Shown here: one piece after another, positions 43,989 through 53,118 of the stretch
Layout of the letters: the number at the start of each line of letters is the position of its first letter
Position numbering within the stretch: the stretch's first letter is position 1
Assembly (NCBI GenBank): GCA_964541525.1
Contig: CAZIQF010000003.1
Coordinates: forward strand, 30,194-94,193
DNA: 64,000 nucleotides
Direction: 5' to 3'
DNA from: UBA1737 sp964541525
Lineage (GTDB): Bacteria > Bacillota_I > Bacilli_A > ML615J-28 > CAG-313
Translations under genes and position numbers: made by a program
The notes under the pieces: model-generated
Told to the model about the DNA's origin: nothing
The model's database searches: none
Seen by the model: the letters and a program-made list of their open reading frames with translations, nothing else

Positions 43989-45143
43989 ATGGTAAAAGAA
44001 AGAAGAATTTTTACATCTGAATCTGTTACTGAAGGACATCCTGATAAGGTATGTGACCAAATTTCTGATGCAATTTTAGATGATATTTTGGCACAAGATC
44101 CAAATGCCCATGTAGCTTGTGAAGTATGTGCAACAACAGGACTAGTCATGGTTATGGGAGAGATCACAACAACTGGATATTGTGATGTTCAAAAAATTGT
44201 TCGTAAGACAGTCGAAGAAATAGGATATAATCGTGGAAAAGTTGGTTTTGACGCTGAAAACTTAGCTGTACTTGTATCATTAGATTCCCAATCACCTGAT
44301 ATTGCAATGGGTGTAAGGGATGGCGAAGGTGCAGGTGATCAAGGAATGATGTTTGGTTATGCTTGTGAAGAAACACCTGAATATATGCCACTACCAATTA
44401 TTTTAGCTCATAAACTTGCCAAAAGATTAGCAGATTTAAGAAAAGTTGAAGGTCATAAAGAATTACGTCCTGATGGCAAAACCCAAGTATCTGTCGAATA
44501 TGATGAAAACAATAATCCAATTAGAATTGATACAATTGTAATTTCGACACAACACGATGAAGAAGTTTCCCAAAAATATTTAAGAGAATTAATGATTAAT
44601 GAAGTGATTAATAAAGTAATTGATGCTTCACTAATCGATAAAAATACCAAAATTCTCGTTAATCCAACTGGTCGTTTCGTAATCGGTGGACCTAAAGGTG
44701 ATACAGGTTTAACTGGTCGTAAGATTATTGTTGACACTTATGGTGGGTATGCTCCTCATGGTGGTGGTGCCTTCTCTGGTAAAGATCCAACTAAAGTAGA
44801 TCGTAGTGCTTGTTATGCTGCAAGATATGTTGCAAAAAACTTAGTAGCTGCTCATCTTGCCTCTAGAGTTCAAATTCAATTGTCATATGCTATAGGTGTA
44901 GCCGAACCAACAAGTATTTGTATTGAAACATTTGGTACTTCTCGTTTTACTGAACCAGAATTAATTCAAATTGTTCGAGAAAATTTCGATTTAACACCAA
45001 AAGGTATTATTAATTCACTTGACTTAAGAAGACCAATTTATAAACAAACTGCAGCTTATGGACACTTCGGTCGAACTGATGTTCTTCTTCCATGGGAAGC
45101 ATTAGATAAAGTTGATACTTTAAAAAAATATTTAAATAAATAA
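43989..45143 (+). CDS. metK: S-adenosylmethionine synthetase
   Basis: A 384-residue methionine adenosyltransferase, making SAM from methionine and ATP. Diagnostic stretches: FTSESVTEGHPDKVCDQISDAILD (residues 7-30), GEGAGDQGMMFGYACEETPEYMPLPI (near 112), the P-loop-like GGGAFSGKDPTKVDRSACYAARY (near 256-278) and YGHFGR near the C-terminus. AGAGGAAA precedes the ATG. It is followed 15 bases later by argS. Confidence 0.98.
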   Translation: MVKERRIFTSESVTEGHPDKVCDQISDAILDDILAQDPNAHVACEVCATTGLVMVMGEITTTGYCDVQKIVRKTVEEIGYNRGKVGFDAENLAVLVSLDSQSPDIAMGVRDGEGAGDQGMMFGYACEETPEYMPLPIILAHKLAKRLADLRKVEGHKELRPDGKTQVSVEYDENNNPIRIDTIVISTQHDEEVSQKYLRELMINEVINKVIDASLIDKNTKILVNPTGRFVIGGPKGDTGLTGRKIIVDTYGGYAPHGGGAFSGKDPTKVDRSACYAARYVAKNLVAAHLASRVQIQLSYAIGVAEPTSICIETFGTSRFTEPELIQIVRENFDLTPKGIINSLDLRRPIYKQTAAYGHFGRTDVLLPWEALDKVDTLKKYLNK

Positions 45144-45158
45144 CGATAGGAGTAGCTT

Positions 45159-46829
45159 ATGTTAAATGAATTAATGAATATAATTCGACAAGAAATCTAT
45201 AATGCGATTGATTCACTAGGATATCTTGATCAACAAATTATCCCTTCTATGGAAGAAATCATCTTAGAAATTCCTAAAGATAAAAGTTTTGGCGATTATG
45301 CGACAAATATTGCAATGCGTCTTGCGAAAGTTGCAAGAAAAGCACCAATTGTTATTGCTAATGAAATTGTTGAAAAACTAAATCAAGAAAAAATGCACCT
45401 ATCTAAAGTTTTAGTAGCTGCACCAGGTTTTATTAATCTAACTCTAGATTTAAACTATCTATCTAAAATCGTCAATGTTATCAATGATTTGGGATCAAAT
45501 TATGGTGATCTAACAATAGGTAACAATCAATCAATATGTTTAGAATATGTTTCTGCTAATCCAACTGGATATCTTCATGTTGGTCATGGTAGGGGTGCTG
45601 CATATGGTGCTAGTTTAGCTAATATTCTAAAAAAAGCAGGGTATACTGTCAATCGTGAACACTACGTTAATGATGCTGGTAACCAAATCACGAATATGGC
45701 TAAATCAGTATATGCTAGGTATGAAGAACTATTCGGTCGTGAACTAAATATTCCCGAAGATGGTTATTATGGTAAAGAAATTATTACTGTTGCTGAATCT
45801 TTTAAAGAACAATATGGTGATAAATATTTAGATCATTTTGACTTAACTTTATTTAGAAAATTTGGAACTGAAAAACTTCTAAATAATCTAAAGAAAGATT
45901 TAAAATCATTTAATGTCGAATTTGATACATGGTTTTCGGAAACATCATTATATGAATCAAATGCCGTAGCCAATGTATTAAGTCTTTTAAAAGCCAAAAA
46001 TTATACCTATGAACAAGATGGAGCTTTATGGCTAAGAACCACTGATTACAATGATGAGAAAGATCGTGTAATTGTCAAAAGCGATGGTAGTTACACTTAT
46101 TTGCTACCAGATATTGCATATCATGCCAATAAGTTATCACGAGGCTATAATCATCTAATCGATGTATTAGGTGCAGATCATCATGGATATATCGATCGAT
46201 TACATGCAGCAGTCAGCATGGTCGGTGGCGATTCTAATTTAATTGATGTCGAAATTCTACAAATGGTCAGAGTATTAGAAAATGGTGAAGAAGTAAAAAT
46301 GAGTAAACGTAGTGGTAAAGCAATCACCTTAATTGATTTAATCAATGAAGTTGGGACTGATGCTTTAAGATACTTCTATGTTGAAAAATCTCTTTCTACA
46401 CATATGGATTTAGATTTAGGTTTAATGAAACAAAAATCAACAGACAACCCTGTTTATTATGCCCAATATGCTCATGCAAGAATTTCAGGTATTTTTGAAA
46501 AATGGAATAATTTAGGTAATTCCTTTACTCCAGTTCAAGAATTCAAACATTTAGACTTAAATAAAATTAAACAACTATGTTTAGTATTAATCCAATATCC
46601 TAATGTAATCAAAGAAGCTGCAACTAAACGTTTAGTTCATAAACTTCCACATTATATTTTTCAACTATCATCTGAACTTCACAGTTTCTATAATGATGAA
46701 AAAGTTATTACTGATAATTATGAGGAAGTATTAGAGAAACTAACTCTACTTAAAGCCGTTCAAATTGTTTTAAAAGATGCATTAACATTAATTGGTGTTT
46801 CTGCTCCTGATAAAATGGAACAAAAATAA
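45159..46829 (+). CDS. argS: Arginyl-tRNA synthetase
   Basis: A 556-residue class I synthetase charging tRNA-Arg. An N-terminal Add-1 domain (KDKSFGDYATNIAMRLAK) leads to the HIGH-type motif SANPTGYLHVGHGRGA (near residue 131) and HYVNDAGNQI. The signature LPDIAYHANKL and GADHHGYIDRL are near 312-345; KMSKRSGKA is near 380; the C-terminal anticodon-binding helix DALRYFYVEKS is near 405. AGGAG precedes the ATG. A tRNA-Arg gene lies just downstream on the other strand. Confidence 0.97.
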   Translation: MLNELMNIIRQEIYNAIDSLGYLDQQIIPSMEEIILEIPKDKSFGDYATNIAMRLAKVARKAPIVIANEIVEKLNQEKMHLSKVLVAAPGFINLTLDLNYLSKIVNVINDLGSNYGDLTIGNNQSICLEYVSANPTGYLHVGHGRGAAYGASLANILKKAGYTVNREHYVNDAGNQITNMAKSVYARYEELFGRELNIPEDGYYGKEIITVAESFKEQYGDKYLDHFDLTLFRKFGTEKLLNNLKKDLKSFNVEFDTWFSETSLYESNAVANVLSLLKAKNYTYEQDGALWLRTTDYNDEKDRVIVKSDGSYTYLLPDIAYHANKLSRGYNHLIDVLGADHHGYIDRLHAAVSMVGGDSNLIDVEILQMVRVLENGEEVKMSKRSGKAITLIDLINEVGTDALRYFYVEKSLSTHMDLDLGLMKQKSTDNPVYYAQYAHARISGIFEKWNNLGNSFTPVQEFKHLDLNKIKQLCLVLIQYPNVIKEAATKRLVHKLPHYIFQLSSELHSFYNDEKVITDNYEEVLEKLTLLKAVQIVLKDALTLIGVSAPDKMEQK

Positions 46830-46832
46830 TAC

Positions 46833-46861
46833 AGATCCGATTTAAAAAATCGGGTCTTTTT
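46833..46861 (+). terminator. Terminator of metK-argS
   Basis: AGATCCGATTT pairs with AAATCGGGTCT (one G-U) around AAA, followed by TTTTTT. It begins 4 bases after the argS stop. Confidence 0.88.
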
Positions 46862-46888
46862 GCATATTTTTTGTCTAATCTTATAAAA

Positions 46889-46927
46889 TAAAAACTTAGT
46901 CTCTTACAAAAAAGACTAAGGTTTTTT
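46889..46927 (-). terminator. Terminator of the tRNA-Arg gene
   Basis: On the minus strand AAAACCTTAGTC pairs with GACTAAGTTTT (with a small mismatch) around a ~12-nt loop, then T residues. It begins 7 bases after the tRNA CCA end. Confidence 0.75.
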
Positions 46928-46933
46928 ATAAAA

Positions 46934-47008
46934 TGGCACCCTAAATAGGAATCGAACCTATATCTTAAGAATCGGAATCTCATATTTTATCCATTAAACT
47001 ATTAGGGC
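46934..47008 (-). tRNA. tRNA-Arg (anticodon CCG)
   Basis: A 75-base cloverleaf on the minus strand. Acceptor GCCCTAA pairs with TTAGGGT, discriminator G, and CCA is encoded. The anticodon stem TGAGA/TCTTA holds the loop TTCCGAT, giving anticodon CCG (reads CGG). The T arm is ATAGG-TTCGATT-CCTAT, a standard TTCGA loop. The D arm GTTT...AAAT contains GG. It lies between argS and the pseudouridine synthase gene and has its own terminator; a promoter upstream would fall in the 3' end of, or be shared with, the RluA-type gene ending at 47013. Confidence 0.93.
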
Positions 47009-47012
47009 ATTT

Positions 47013-47675
47013 TTATAGATTTGATAAATCAAAAAGACTCCATAAACCATTTTCAGGAATATTGGTAAATTTCAATACTTCTTTTGTTATCGGATGAACA
47101 AAGGCTAAATAATAAGCGTGAAGACAATATTTTTCATTAATTTTACTACCATATAGATGATCTCCTACGAGAGGATGATTAATATTAGCCATTTGAACTC
47201 TGATTTGATGATGACGTCCAGTATGTAGTAATACCCTGATTAAACTATAATTATTATTTGTTGAGATTAATTGATAGTCTAACACTGCTAGTTTCCCTAC
47301 TTGATCATCGCTTATAAACGATTTTACTAGTTTTTCATCCTTAACTAAATAATTTTTTAATGTTTGTTCGGTTTTCGGTACTCCTTCTACTACTGCAAGA
47401 TATTTTTTAAAAATATCATGATTCCTAATTTGTTCAGTCAAGCGACTGGCAGCTTTGGAAGTTCTTGCGAAAACCATAATACCAGAAGTATTTCGATCTA
47501 AACGTTGGACTAATCCCAAATAAACATTTCCTTCTTTATGATATTTTTCTTTGATGTATTGTTTTAAAATTGATAACATATCTGGATCTTTTGTATGATC
47601 TGCCTGACTTAAAATACCAACGGGTTTTACTACTACAATAATATGATTGTCTTCATATAATATATTTAAGTTCAT
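47013..47675 (-). CDS. RluA/RluD-family rRNA pseudouridine synthase
   Basis: A 220-residue pseudouridine synthase from ATG 47675 (AAAGG 8 nt upstream). The catalytic aspartate is in VQRLDRNTSGIMVFARTSKAA near residue 62. HIIVVVKPVGILSQAD starts the fold, and the C-terminus has LHTGRHHQIRVQMANINHPLVGDHLYGS. No N-terminal S4 domain, so it is of the short RluA-like kind; the exact target uridine cannot be told. The tRNA-Arg begins 4 bases after its stop, so the two may share a transcript. Confidence 0.88.
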   Translation of the reverse strand: MNLNILYEDNHIIVVVKPVGILSQADHTKDPDMLSILKQYIKEKYHKEGNVYLGLVQRLDRNTSGIMVFARTSKAASRLTEQIRNHDIFKKYLAVVEGVPKTEQTLKNYLVKDEKLVKSFISDDQVGKLAVLDYQLISTNNNYSLIRVLLHTGRHHQIRVQMANINHPLVGDHLYGSKINEKYCLHAYYLAFVHPITKEVLKFTNIPENGLWSLFDLSNL

Positions 47676-47828
47676 CTTCTTCACCTTTTTGTTATCTATT
47701 ATATAACAATATTTTCAAAATTGAAAGAAATTTGATTTATTGTTTTAATTTTATTACATAATTATTTCCTATTCATTTTAGTTGAAAATATTGTAAAAAT
47801 TTTGTATAATGTTATTAATATTTTTAAA

Positions 47829-47856
47829 TTGATATTGTATTGTATTATCGTATAAT
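47829..47856 (+). promoter_or_regulatory. Promoter of the 47874 DNA-binding protein gene
   Basis: TTGATA (47829-47834), 16 bases, TATAAT (47851-47856). The leader is only about 10 bases and starts in the ribosome site. Confidence 0.65.
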
Positions 47857-47873
47857 ATAGAGAAAGGATTAGT

Positions 47874-48476
47874 ATGGCAAAACAATTAAATGATGCAATA
47901 AACATTAATGATTTTACTCTTGATGAAAAACCAAAAAAATTATCTAAAAATGAAAGAAAGAAATTAAAAGTTATTACTCAATTAATTGAAGGAGAAATTA
48001 ATGGCACCCAAGCTGCTGAAAAATTAGGAATTACAACAAGACAAGTTCGAAACCTAAAAAGACAAGTTCTTAATGAAGGTAGAGATGGAGTTATCCATAA
48101 AAACAAGCAATATAAACCATATAATACCTATGATGAAGAATTATGTGTATTTATTTGTAAACTATACCGTAAAAACTATCGTGGAACTAACTTTAGTGAA
48201 TTTGCAAGAATAGTTCAAGAAGATTATGGAGTTTTAGCTTCAAGAAGTACAATTTATAATTTCTTAAGAAAAGGTCGGATTCGTTCACCTCAACGTAAAG
48301 CTAAAAAACGTAAGGTAATTAGTTATGATGATCAAGGTAATAAAATTATTCAAATTGTTCGTATCTATGATCGTAAAACAACAAATAATCCAAGTGGTAA
48401 AAAGGTAATTGCTAGCACAACAATTAAACCTGCTAGAAAGCCACGTACTACTACTTCAAATTCAAAGAAGAAATAA
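47874..48476 (+). CDS. Transposase-derived helix-turn-helix protein with basic tail
   Basis: A 200-residue protein. Residues ~22-70 form a helix-turn-helix like the N-terminus of ISNCY/IS481-type transposases (LKVITQLIEGEINGTQAAEKLGITTRQVRNLKRQVLNEGRDGVIHKNK). Residues ~80-132 (EELCVFICKLYRKNYRGTNFSEFARIVQEDYGVLASRSTIYNFLRKGRI) match the second HTH-like part that follows in those transposases. The catalytic DDE domain is absent; instead there is a 65-residue Lys/Arg/Ser/Thr-rich tail. It has its own promoter, AAAGGA site and terminator and no flanking inverted repeats, so it looks like a settled chromosomal gene. Role unknown; a DNA-binding regulator or nucleoid protein is plausible. Confidence 0.65.
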   Translation: MAKQLNDAININDFTLDEKPKKLSKNERKKLKVITQLIEGEINGTQAAEKLGITTRQVRNLKRQVLNEGRDGVIHKNKQYKPYNTYDEELCVFICKLYRKNYRGTNFSEFARIVQEDYGVLASRSTIYNFLRKGRIRSPQRKAKKRKVISYDDQGNKIIQIVRIYDRKTTNNPSGKKVIASTTIKPARKPRTTTSNSKKK

Positions 48477-48479
48477 TAG

Positions 48480-48505
48480 CTCTAAAGATCCTTTAGAGTT
48501 TTTTT
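48480..48505 (+). terminator. Terminator after the 47874 gene
   Basis: CTCTAAAG pairs with CTTTAGAG around ATC and is followed by seven T. It ends 13 bases before ispG, whose ribosome site (AAAGGAG) follows directly, so ispG depends on read-through or an unseen promoter. Confidence 0.88.
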
Positions 48506-48518
48506 AAAAAGGAGAATT

Positions 48519-49568
48519 ATGAATAAAATAGAAATTAAAATAGGTAATGTTGTTATTGGAAATAATCATCCAATTGCAATTCAATCAATGACTAATACTC
48601 CAACTAAAGATATTAAAGCTACCATCAATCAAATTAATGCATTGAGTAAAATTGGTTGTATGATTGTTAGAGTTGCCGTATTAGATATGGAAGATGCTCT
48701 TGCAATCAAAGAAATTAAAAAACATATTACGATTCCACTAGTTGCTGATATTCATTTCGATTATAAACTTGCAATAGCTGCAATCGAATCAGGTGCAGAT
48801 AAAATTAGAATTAATCCCGGTAATATTGGAAGTTTTGAAAAAGTTAAAGCCGTTGTTGATAAAGCAAAAACTGCTGGTATTCCAATTAGAATCGGTATTA
48901 ATAGTGGATCAGTTGAAAAAGAGTTACTAAAAAAATATGGTGGTCTTAAGCCAGAAGCAATGATCGAAAGTATGGAAAAACATGTTAAAATGTTAGAATC
49001 ACTAGACTTTTACAATATTGTTTTAAGTATTAAAGCTACTGATATTGATATGACTTTAAAGACTAATCGTTTACTTAATCAGAAATTTAAATATCCAATC
49101 CATATTGGACTTACTGAATCAGGAACTGTTTTATCAGGTGCAATCAGATCCAGTTACGCCCTAGGAGTTCTGTTAAATGAAGGAATAGGAAACACCATTC
49201 GCGTTTCACTAAATGGTGATCCAATCAATGAAATCCCGGTTGTTAAAGATATTCTTGCAATGCATGGTTTATATCAAAAGCCAACATTAATTTGTTGCCC
49301 AACATGTGGTAGAACTGCTTATAATATGGTTGATATTGTAAATGAGATTGATTCTTTTTTAAACACCCTTAATGTTAAAATCAAAGTTGCCATTATGGGT
49401 TGTGTTGTTAATGGCCCAGGTGAAGCTAAAGAAGCTGATATAGGTATTGCTGGTGGCAAGAATGAAGCAGTTTTATTTAAGCATGGTCAAATTATTAAAA
49501 AGATTCCTGAACAAAAAATTGTTGAAATTCTAAAAAAAGAAATTCTAGAAATGATAAAAGAACGTTAA
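48519..49568 (+). CDS. ispG: 4-hydroxy-3-methylbut-2-enyl diphosphate synthase (GcpE)
   Basis: A 349-residue iron-sulfur enzyme of the MEP isoprenoid pathway. IAIQSMTNTPTKD near residue 19, VADIHFDYKLAIAAIESGADKIRINPGNIG near 73-102 and SIKATD near 169 are the TIM-barrel part. The [4Fe-4S] ligands are in CCPTCGRTAYN near 263 and MGCVVNGPGEAKEADIGIAGG near 296. Length and motifs match Gram-positive IspG. It shows the cell uses the MEP rather than mevalonate pathway, at least for this step. Confidence 0.96.
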   Translation: MNKIEIKIGNVVIGNNHPIAIQSMTNTPTKDIKATINQINALSKIGCMIVRVAVLDMEDALAIKEIKKHITIPLVADIHFDYKLAIAAIESGADKIRINPGNIGSFEKVKAVVDKAKTAGIPIRIGINSGSVEKELLKKYGGLKPEAMIESMEKHVKMLESLDFYNIVLSIKATDIDMTLKTNRLLNQKFKYPIHIGLTESGTVLSGAIRSSYALGVLLNEGIGNTIRVSLNGDPINEIPVVKDILAMHGLYQKPTLICCPTCGRTAYNMVDIVNEIDSFLNTLNVKIKVAIMGCVVNGPGEAKEADIGIAGGKNEAVLFKHGQIIKKIPEQKIVEILKKEILEMIKER

Positions 49569-49581
49569 ATCAACGTTCTTT
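49557..49581. terminator. Bidirectional terminator shared by ispG and nfo
   Basis: AAAGAACGTT pairs perfectly with AACGTTCTTT around a 5-nt loop, with T or A runs on both sides. It covers the stop codons of both convergent genes, which end one base apart. Confidence 0.85.
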
Positions 49582-50487
49582 TTTTGATGCTTCAATGATT
49601 TGCATCTTTAGATTAGAGTCAAATACGCCCCTTTTAATCATTGCGATTTCCCATTTATAAGGGGGATAGGTTTCTTTATTATCTAAAGATGGTACATATG
49701 GTGTTTCTAATATTTTAGGAATATTAATAAAATCTTCATCGTTAATTACTCGTAATAATGTATCAAATCCAATATTACCGAAGCCAATATTTTCATGGCG
49801 GTCTTTATGTGAATCAAGAATATTTTTAGAATCATTGATATGAATTACTTTTAAATAATCTAATCCTATGATTTGATTAAATTTTAATTTTACTTCTTCA
49901 TAATGATTAACTAAATCATATCCTGCATCATTAAGATGGCATGTATCTAAACAAACCCCAATACGATTTTGATCTACTACTAAATCTATAATCGCTTTAA
50001 TTTCTTCGAAACTTCTTCCAACTTCATTTCCCTTTCCCGCCATTGTTTCTAAACAAATTACAACATTTAATCCTTCAGTATTTTTAATTATCTGATTAAT
50101 ACCTTTTGCAATTTGTTTAATTGATACTTCTGTTTCACAATCAGTATGTGATCCAGGATGTAGGACTAAGTATTTACAACCAATACTTGCAACACCTACA
50201 ACTTCTTTTGTTAAAAAATCAACAGCAAAGGAATGTTTTTCATCATCGATTCTTCCTAAATTAACGATGTATGGGGCATGAATAATTATATCTTCTAGAT
50301 TAATATTATTTTCTAATGCTAATCGCTTCATCGCACTAGCATTCATCGCTGATAGGGGTTTTCTAATTGTATTTTGAGGAGCACCTAAGTAGACCATAAA
50401 ACAATTAGCACCATATGATAGGGCTTCTCTAATACTTCCTTCTAACATTAATTGTCCATTATTACTAACATGAGATCCAATCTTCAT
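49570..50487 (-). CDS. nfo: Endonuclease IV (deoxyribonuclease IV)
   Basis: A 305-residue AP endonuclease (xylose-isomerase-like TIM barrel with three zinc ions), cleaving DNA 5' of abasic sites. Zinc-site motifs: KIGSHVSNNGQL at the start, IIHAPYIVNLG near residue 66, YLVLHPGSHTDCETE near 106, VICLETMAGKGNE near 145, GVCLDTCHLNDAGYD near 177, VIHINDSKNILDSHKDRHENIGFGNIG near 213-239 and ILETP near 261. Its ATG overlaps the helicase stop by one base (TAATG). Confidence 0.96.
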   Translation of the reverse strand: MKIGSHVSNNGQLMLEGSIREALSYGANCFMVYLGAPQNTIRKPLSAMNASAMKRLALENNINLEDIIIHAPYIVNLGRIDDEKHSFAVDFLTKEVVGVASIGCKYLVLHPGSHTDCETEVSIKQIAKGINQIIKNTEGLNVVICLETMAGKGNEVGRSFEEIKAIIDLVVDQNRIGVCLDTCHLNDAGYDLVNHYEEVKLKFNQIIGLDYLKVIHINDSKNILDSHKDRHENIGFGNIGFDTLLRVINDEDFINIPKILETPYVPSLDNKETYPPYKWEIAMIKRGVFDSNLKMQIIEASKKER

Positions 50488-51821
50488 TAGCGTCTTTCTT
50501 CCTTTGCTTTCCTTTTATAAATTTCTTGAATGTATGCTCTTTTAGCTTTACGAATTTTTTTATCAATTTCGGCCTTGCGTTTTTTCCGATAGCCTGGCTT
50601 AACTTTTTTTGGCATTCTTACTTCCATATGAACTTTATTTTCAATACCCTTGACAAAGCTATGAGATTGTGGTTTCACTAATTTTGTTTCTTGCAATTCG
50701 CCATCTTTAATCTTAACAAACTTAACAATTAAATTCTTTTCCCTTAATTGGTTAACATATGCATCATCTTCATAAGCATATAAAGAAATCGCTATACCTG
50801 TATTATTAAAGCGTGCAGTTCGGCCAGTTCGATGAATATAAAATTCTATATCATTTGGTAAATCAAAGTTAATTACATGGCTCACACCTTCAATATCAAT
50901 TCCTCTTGCAGCAATATCACTCGCTACAACATAGTGAAATTCCAAGTTTTTAATTCTTCTTAACATTTGTTTACGATCACGATCATCCATTGCACCATGA
51001 ATTTTACCCACTTTATAACCATTTTCCGCAAGATGCATTGCAAGCGATTCAACTTTTTCTTTAGTATTAGCAAAAATAATTGCTAAATAGGGATTAATAA
51101 TTTTAAGTAAATCTAATAATACAATTTCTTTTTGCTTTGCTTTACATTGCAGCATCAAATGTTCAATATTAGTAGTCGTAAGATTTTTTTCTTCTAAAAT
51201 AATCGTTTCAATATTTTGTAAATATCGGTTTAAAAATGATCTAAGTCCTTTAGAGATCGTAGCAGAGAAAATCAAAAATTGGGGATTATTTTGAATTTTA
51301 CCCATAATATGGTCAACTTCAACGATTTCTTTTTCTTCAAAAATCATATCAGCTTCATCAATAATAATGGTTTTTGCATTATGGATTTTTAAAGTATTAG
51401 AAGCAATAACTAAATCGTGAATTCTACCGACTGTTCCTATTACAATTTGGGGTTGACTTTTTTCATATTTTTTAAGTTCAACATCACGATCCATCCCACC
51501 GATTACTTTTGCAATCATAATTTCTTTTTTTGAATATGATGCGATTTGGGTTGCAACATTATACAATTGTTCTGCTAATTCTCTAGTAGGTGAAATGATA
51601 ACTACTTGACAACTATTATCTGATTCATCGAGCTTTTGAAAAATAGGCAACATAAAAGCATGAGTTTTACCCGAACCTGTTGCACTTTCCACCATTAAAC
51701 TATCCCCTTTAATTGCTTTTGCTAATACTTTGGATTGAACCACAGTCGGATCGGTAAAATGAATAGCTTGTAGAGCATTATTAATGTATTCTTTGAAATG
51801 ATAATCTTTAAATTTACTCAT
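50487..51821 (-). CDS. DEAD-box RNA helicase (CshB/YqfR type)
   Basis: A 444-residue RNA helicase from ATG 51821, overlapping the mtaB stop (ATGAGTAA) with AAGGAG upstream. Motifs in order: Q region FTDPTVVQSKV, I ESATGSGKTHA, Ia SPTRELAEQ, Ib GTVGRI, II IIIDEADMIFEE, III IFSATI, IV IIFANTKEKVE, V VASDIAARGIDI and VI YIHRTGRTAR. The C-terminal 60 residues are very basic (KKVKPGYRKKRKAEIDKKIRKAKR). In B. subtilis cshB/yqfR sits next to yqfS (endonuclease IV), the same pairing as here, favouring CshB. Confidence 0.9.
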   Translation of the reverse strand: MSKFKDYHFKEYINNALQAIHFTDPTVVQSKVLAKAIKGDSLMVESATGSGKTHAFMLPIFQKLDESDNSCQVVIISPTRELAEQLYNVATQIASYSKKEIMIAKVIGGMDRDVELKKYEKSQPQIVIGTVGRIHDLVIASNTLKIHNAKTIIIDEADMIFEEKEIVEVDHIMGKIQNNPQFLIFSATISKGLRSFLNRYLQNIETIILEEKNLTTTNIEHLMLQCKAKQKEIVLLDLLKIINPYLAIIFANTKEKVESLAMHLAENGYKVGKIHGAMDDRDRKQMLRRIKNLEFHYVVASDIAARGIDIEGVSHVINFDLPNDIEFYIHRTGRTARFNNTGIAISLYAYEDDAYVNQLREKNLIVKFVKIKDGELQETKLVKPQSHSFVKGIENKVHMEVRMPKKVKPGYRKKRKAEIDKKIRKAKRAYIQEIYKRKAKEERR

Positions 51822-53118
51822 TTTCTCCCTCCTTATTTCCATACAAAACGCCATCTTCTTGATGGGTTATTTTAACTTTAATTATCTTGTTAACTAAATC
51901 TTTTTCTGTACTCACGAAACATACTTCTAAGTAATTACTCGTATGCCCCTTCCACATTCCTGATTTCATATTTTCAACTAATACTAGGACCGTTTTACCT
52001 ATATAAGCATGATTATGGTTAATTTTCATTTCCTTCGCAACATCAAGCAAGATTTTCGCCCGATTATTAATAATACTAGCTGGTAAATGACCTTCCATTG
52101 TATCCGCTATCGTATTTTTTCTTCTAGAATATGGAAAAACATGCATATCATAGAAATTAATCTTCTTAACGAAAGCAAGACATTGATTAAATTCTTCTTC
52201 TGTTTCTGATACAAATCCAGCTAAAATATCAGTTGTGATTGAGACTTCATCAAATAAATTTCTAATTTCAGTAATCTTAGCTTCATAAAAATCGGTTAAG
52301 TATTTTCTTTTCATTTTTATTAAAATACTATCACTACCACCTTGAAGTGGAATATGAAAATGCATTGCAACTCTTGTTTCATATTGCTTAATCACTGCCA
52401 ATAATTCTGATGTTACTTCCATTACTTCAATTGATGAAAAACGCACGCGATAGATATCGGTTTCTTCCATTACTAATTTAAGTAATCCGGCCAAATTAAT
52501 ATTTCCTAAATCTTGTCCATATGTTCCAGTATTAATCCCTGCAAAAATTACTTCTTTGGTTCCTTTTGCAACAAGCATCTTGATTTCTTCAATAATATTT
52601 TCAGGGCGTCTACTTCTAATCTTACCTCTTGAATATGGAATCGCACAATAACTACAATAATTTTCACAACCATCCTGAATCTTTATAAAAGCTCTAGTAT
52701 GATTTACTAAATTATTGATTTTCATTTCTTCATATGTGGGATTTTCTAAAACATTTGTGACATTCATTATCGATATTTTAGTTTCTAAATAACTATTAAT
52801 GATATCATAAATCTGCATCTTATTATTAGTTCCTAAAACAATATCGGCTATTTTTGATACTGCTTCACAATTTAATTGTGAATAACATCCCATTGCAACT
52901 ACAATGCTATCTGTATTTCTTCTACGAGCAGCATGAAGCATTTGTCTTGATTTTTGATCAGATGTACTAGTTACAGTACAAGTATTAATAATATAGACAT
53001 CACATAGATCACGAAAGTTTCTTAATTCCCATCCATGCTTAATTAAATCATTAATTACTGCTTCTGATTCATATGAATTGACTTTACACCCTAAGGTTAA
53101 TACACTAAAACTAATCAT
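51814..53118 (-). CDS. mtaB: tRNA t6A37 methylthiotransferase MtaB
   Basis: A 434-residue radical-SAM methylthiotransferase forming ms2t6A at position 37 of tRNAs. N-terminal UPF0004 domain: FSVLTLGCKVNSYESEAV (Cys near residue 11), INTCTVTSTSDQKSRQ (near 44) and VAMGCYSQLN (near 79). The radical-SAM cluster is CENYCSYCAIPYSRGKIRSR (CXXXCXXC near 149). A TRAM domain ends it (about residues 365-425). The KVNSYESE start is typical of MtaB rather than MiaB. Its ATG overlaps the rsmE stop (ATGA). Confidence 0.93.
   Translation of the reverse strand: MISFSVLTLGCKVNSYESEAVINDLIKHGWELRNFRDLCDVYIINTCTVTSTSDQKSRQMLHAARRRNTDSIVVAMGCYSQLNCEAVSKIADIVLGTNNKMQIYDIINSYLETKISIMNVTNVLENPTYEEMKINNLVNHTRAFIKIQDGCENYCSYCAIPYSRGKIRSRRPENIIEEIKMLVAKGTKEVIFAGINTGTYGQDLGNINLAGLLKLVMEETDIYRVRFSSIEVMEVTSELLAVIKQYETRVAMHFHIPLQGGSDSILIKMKRKYLTDFYEAKITEIRNLFDEVSITTDILAGFVSETEEEFNQCLAFVKKINFYDMHVFPYSRRKNTIADTMEGHLPASIINNRAKILLDVAKEMKINHNHAYIGKTVLVLVENMKSGMWKGHTSNYLEVCFVSTEKDLVNKIIKVKITHQEDGVLYGNKEGENE

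Noticed and set aside
43949..44737. Open frames on the minus strand inside metK
   Set aside because: They are antisense to a well-conserved gene and show no family features or ribosome sites.
47685..48518. Insertion sequence around the 47874 gene
   Set aside because: No terminal inverted repeats or target duplications are visible, and the gene has ordinary expression signals.
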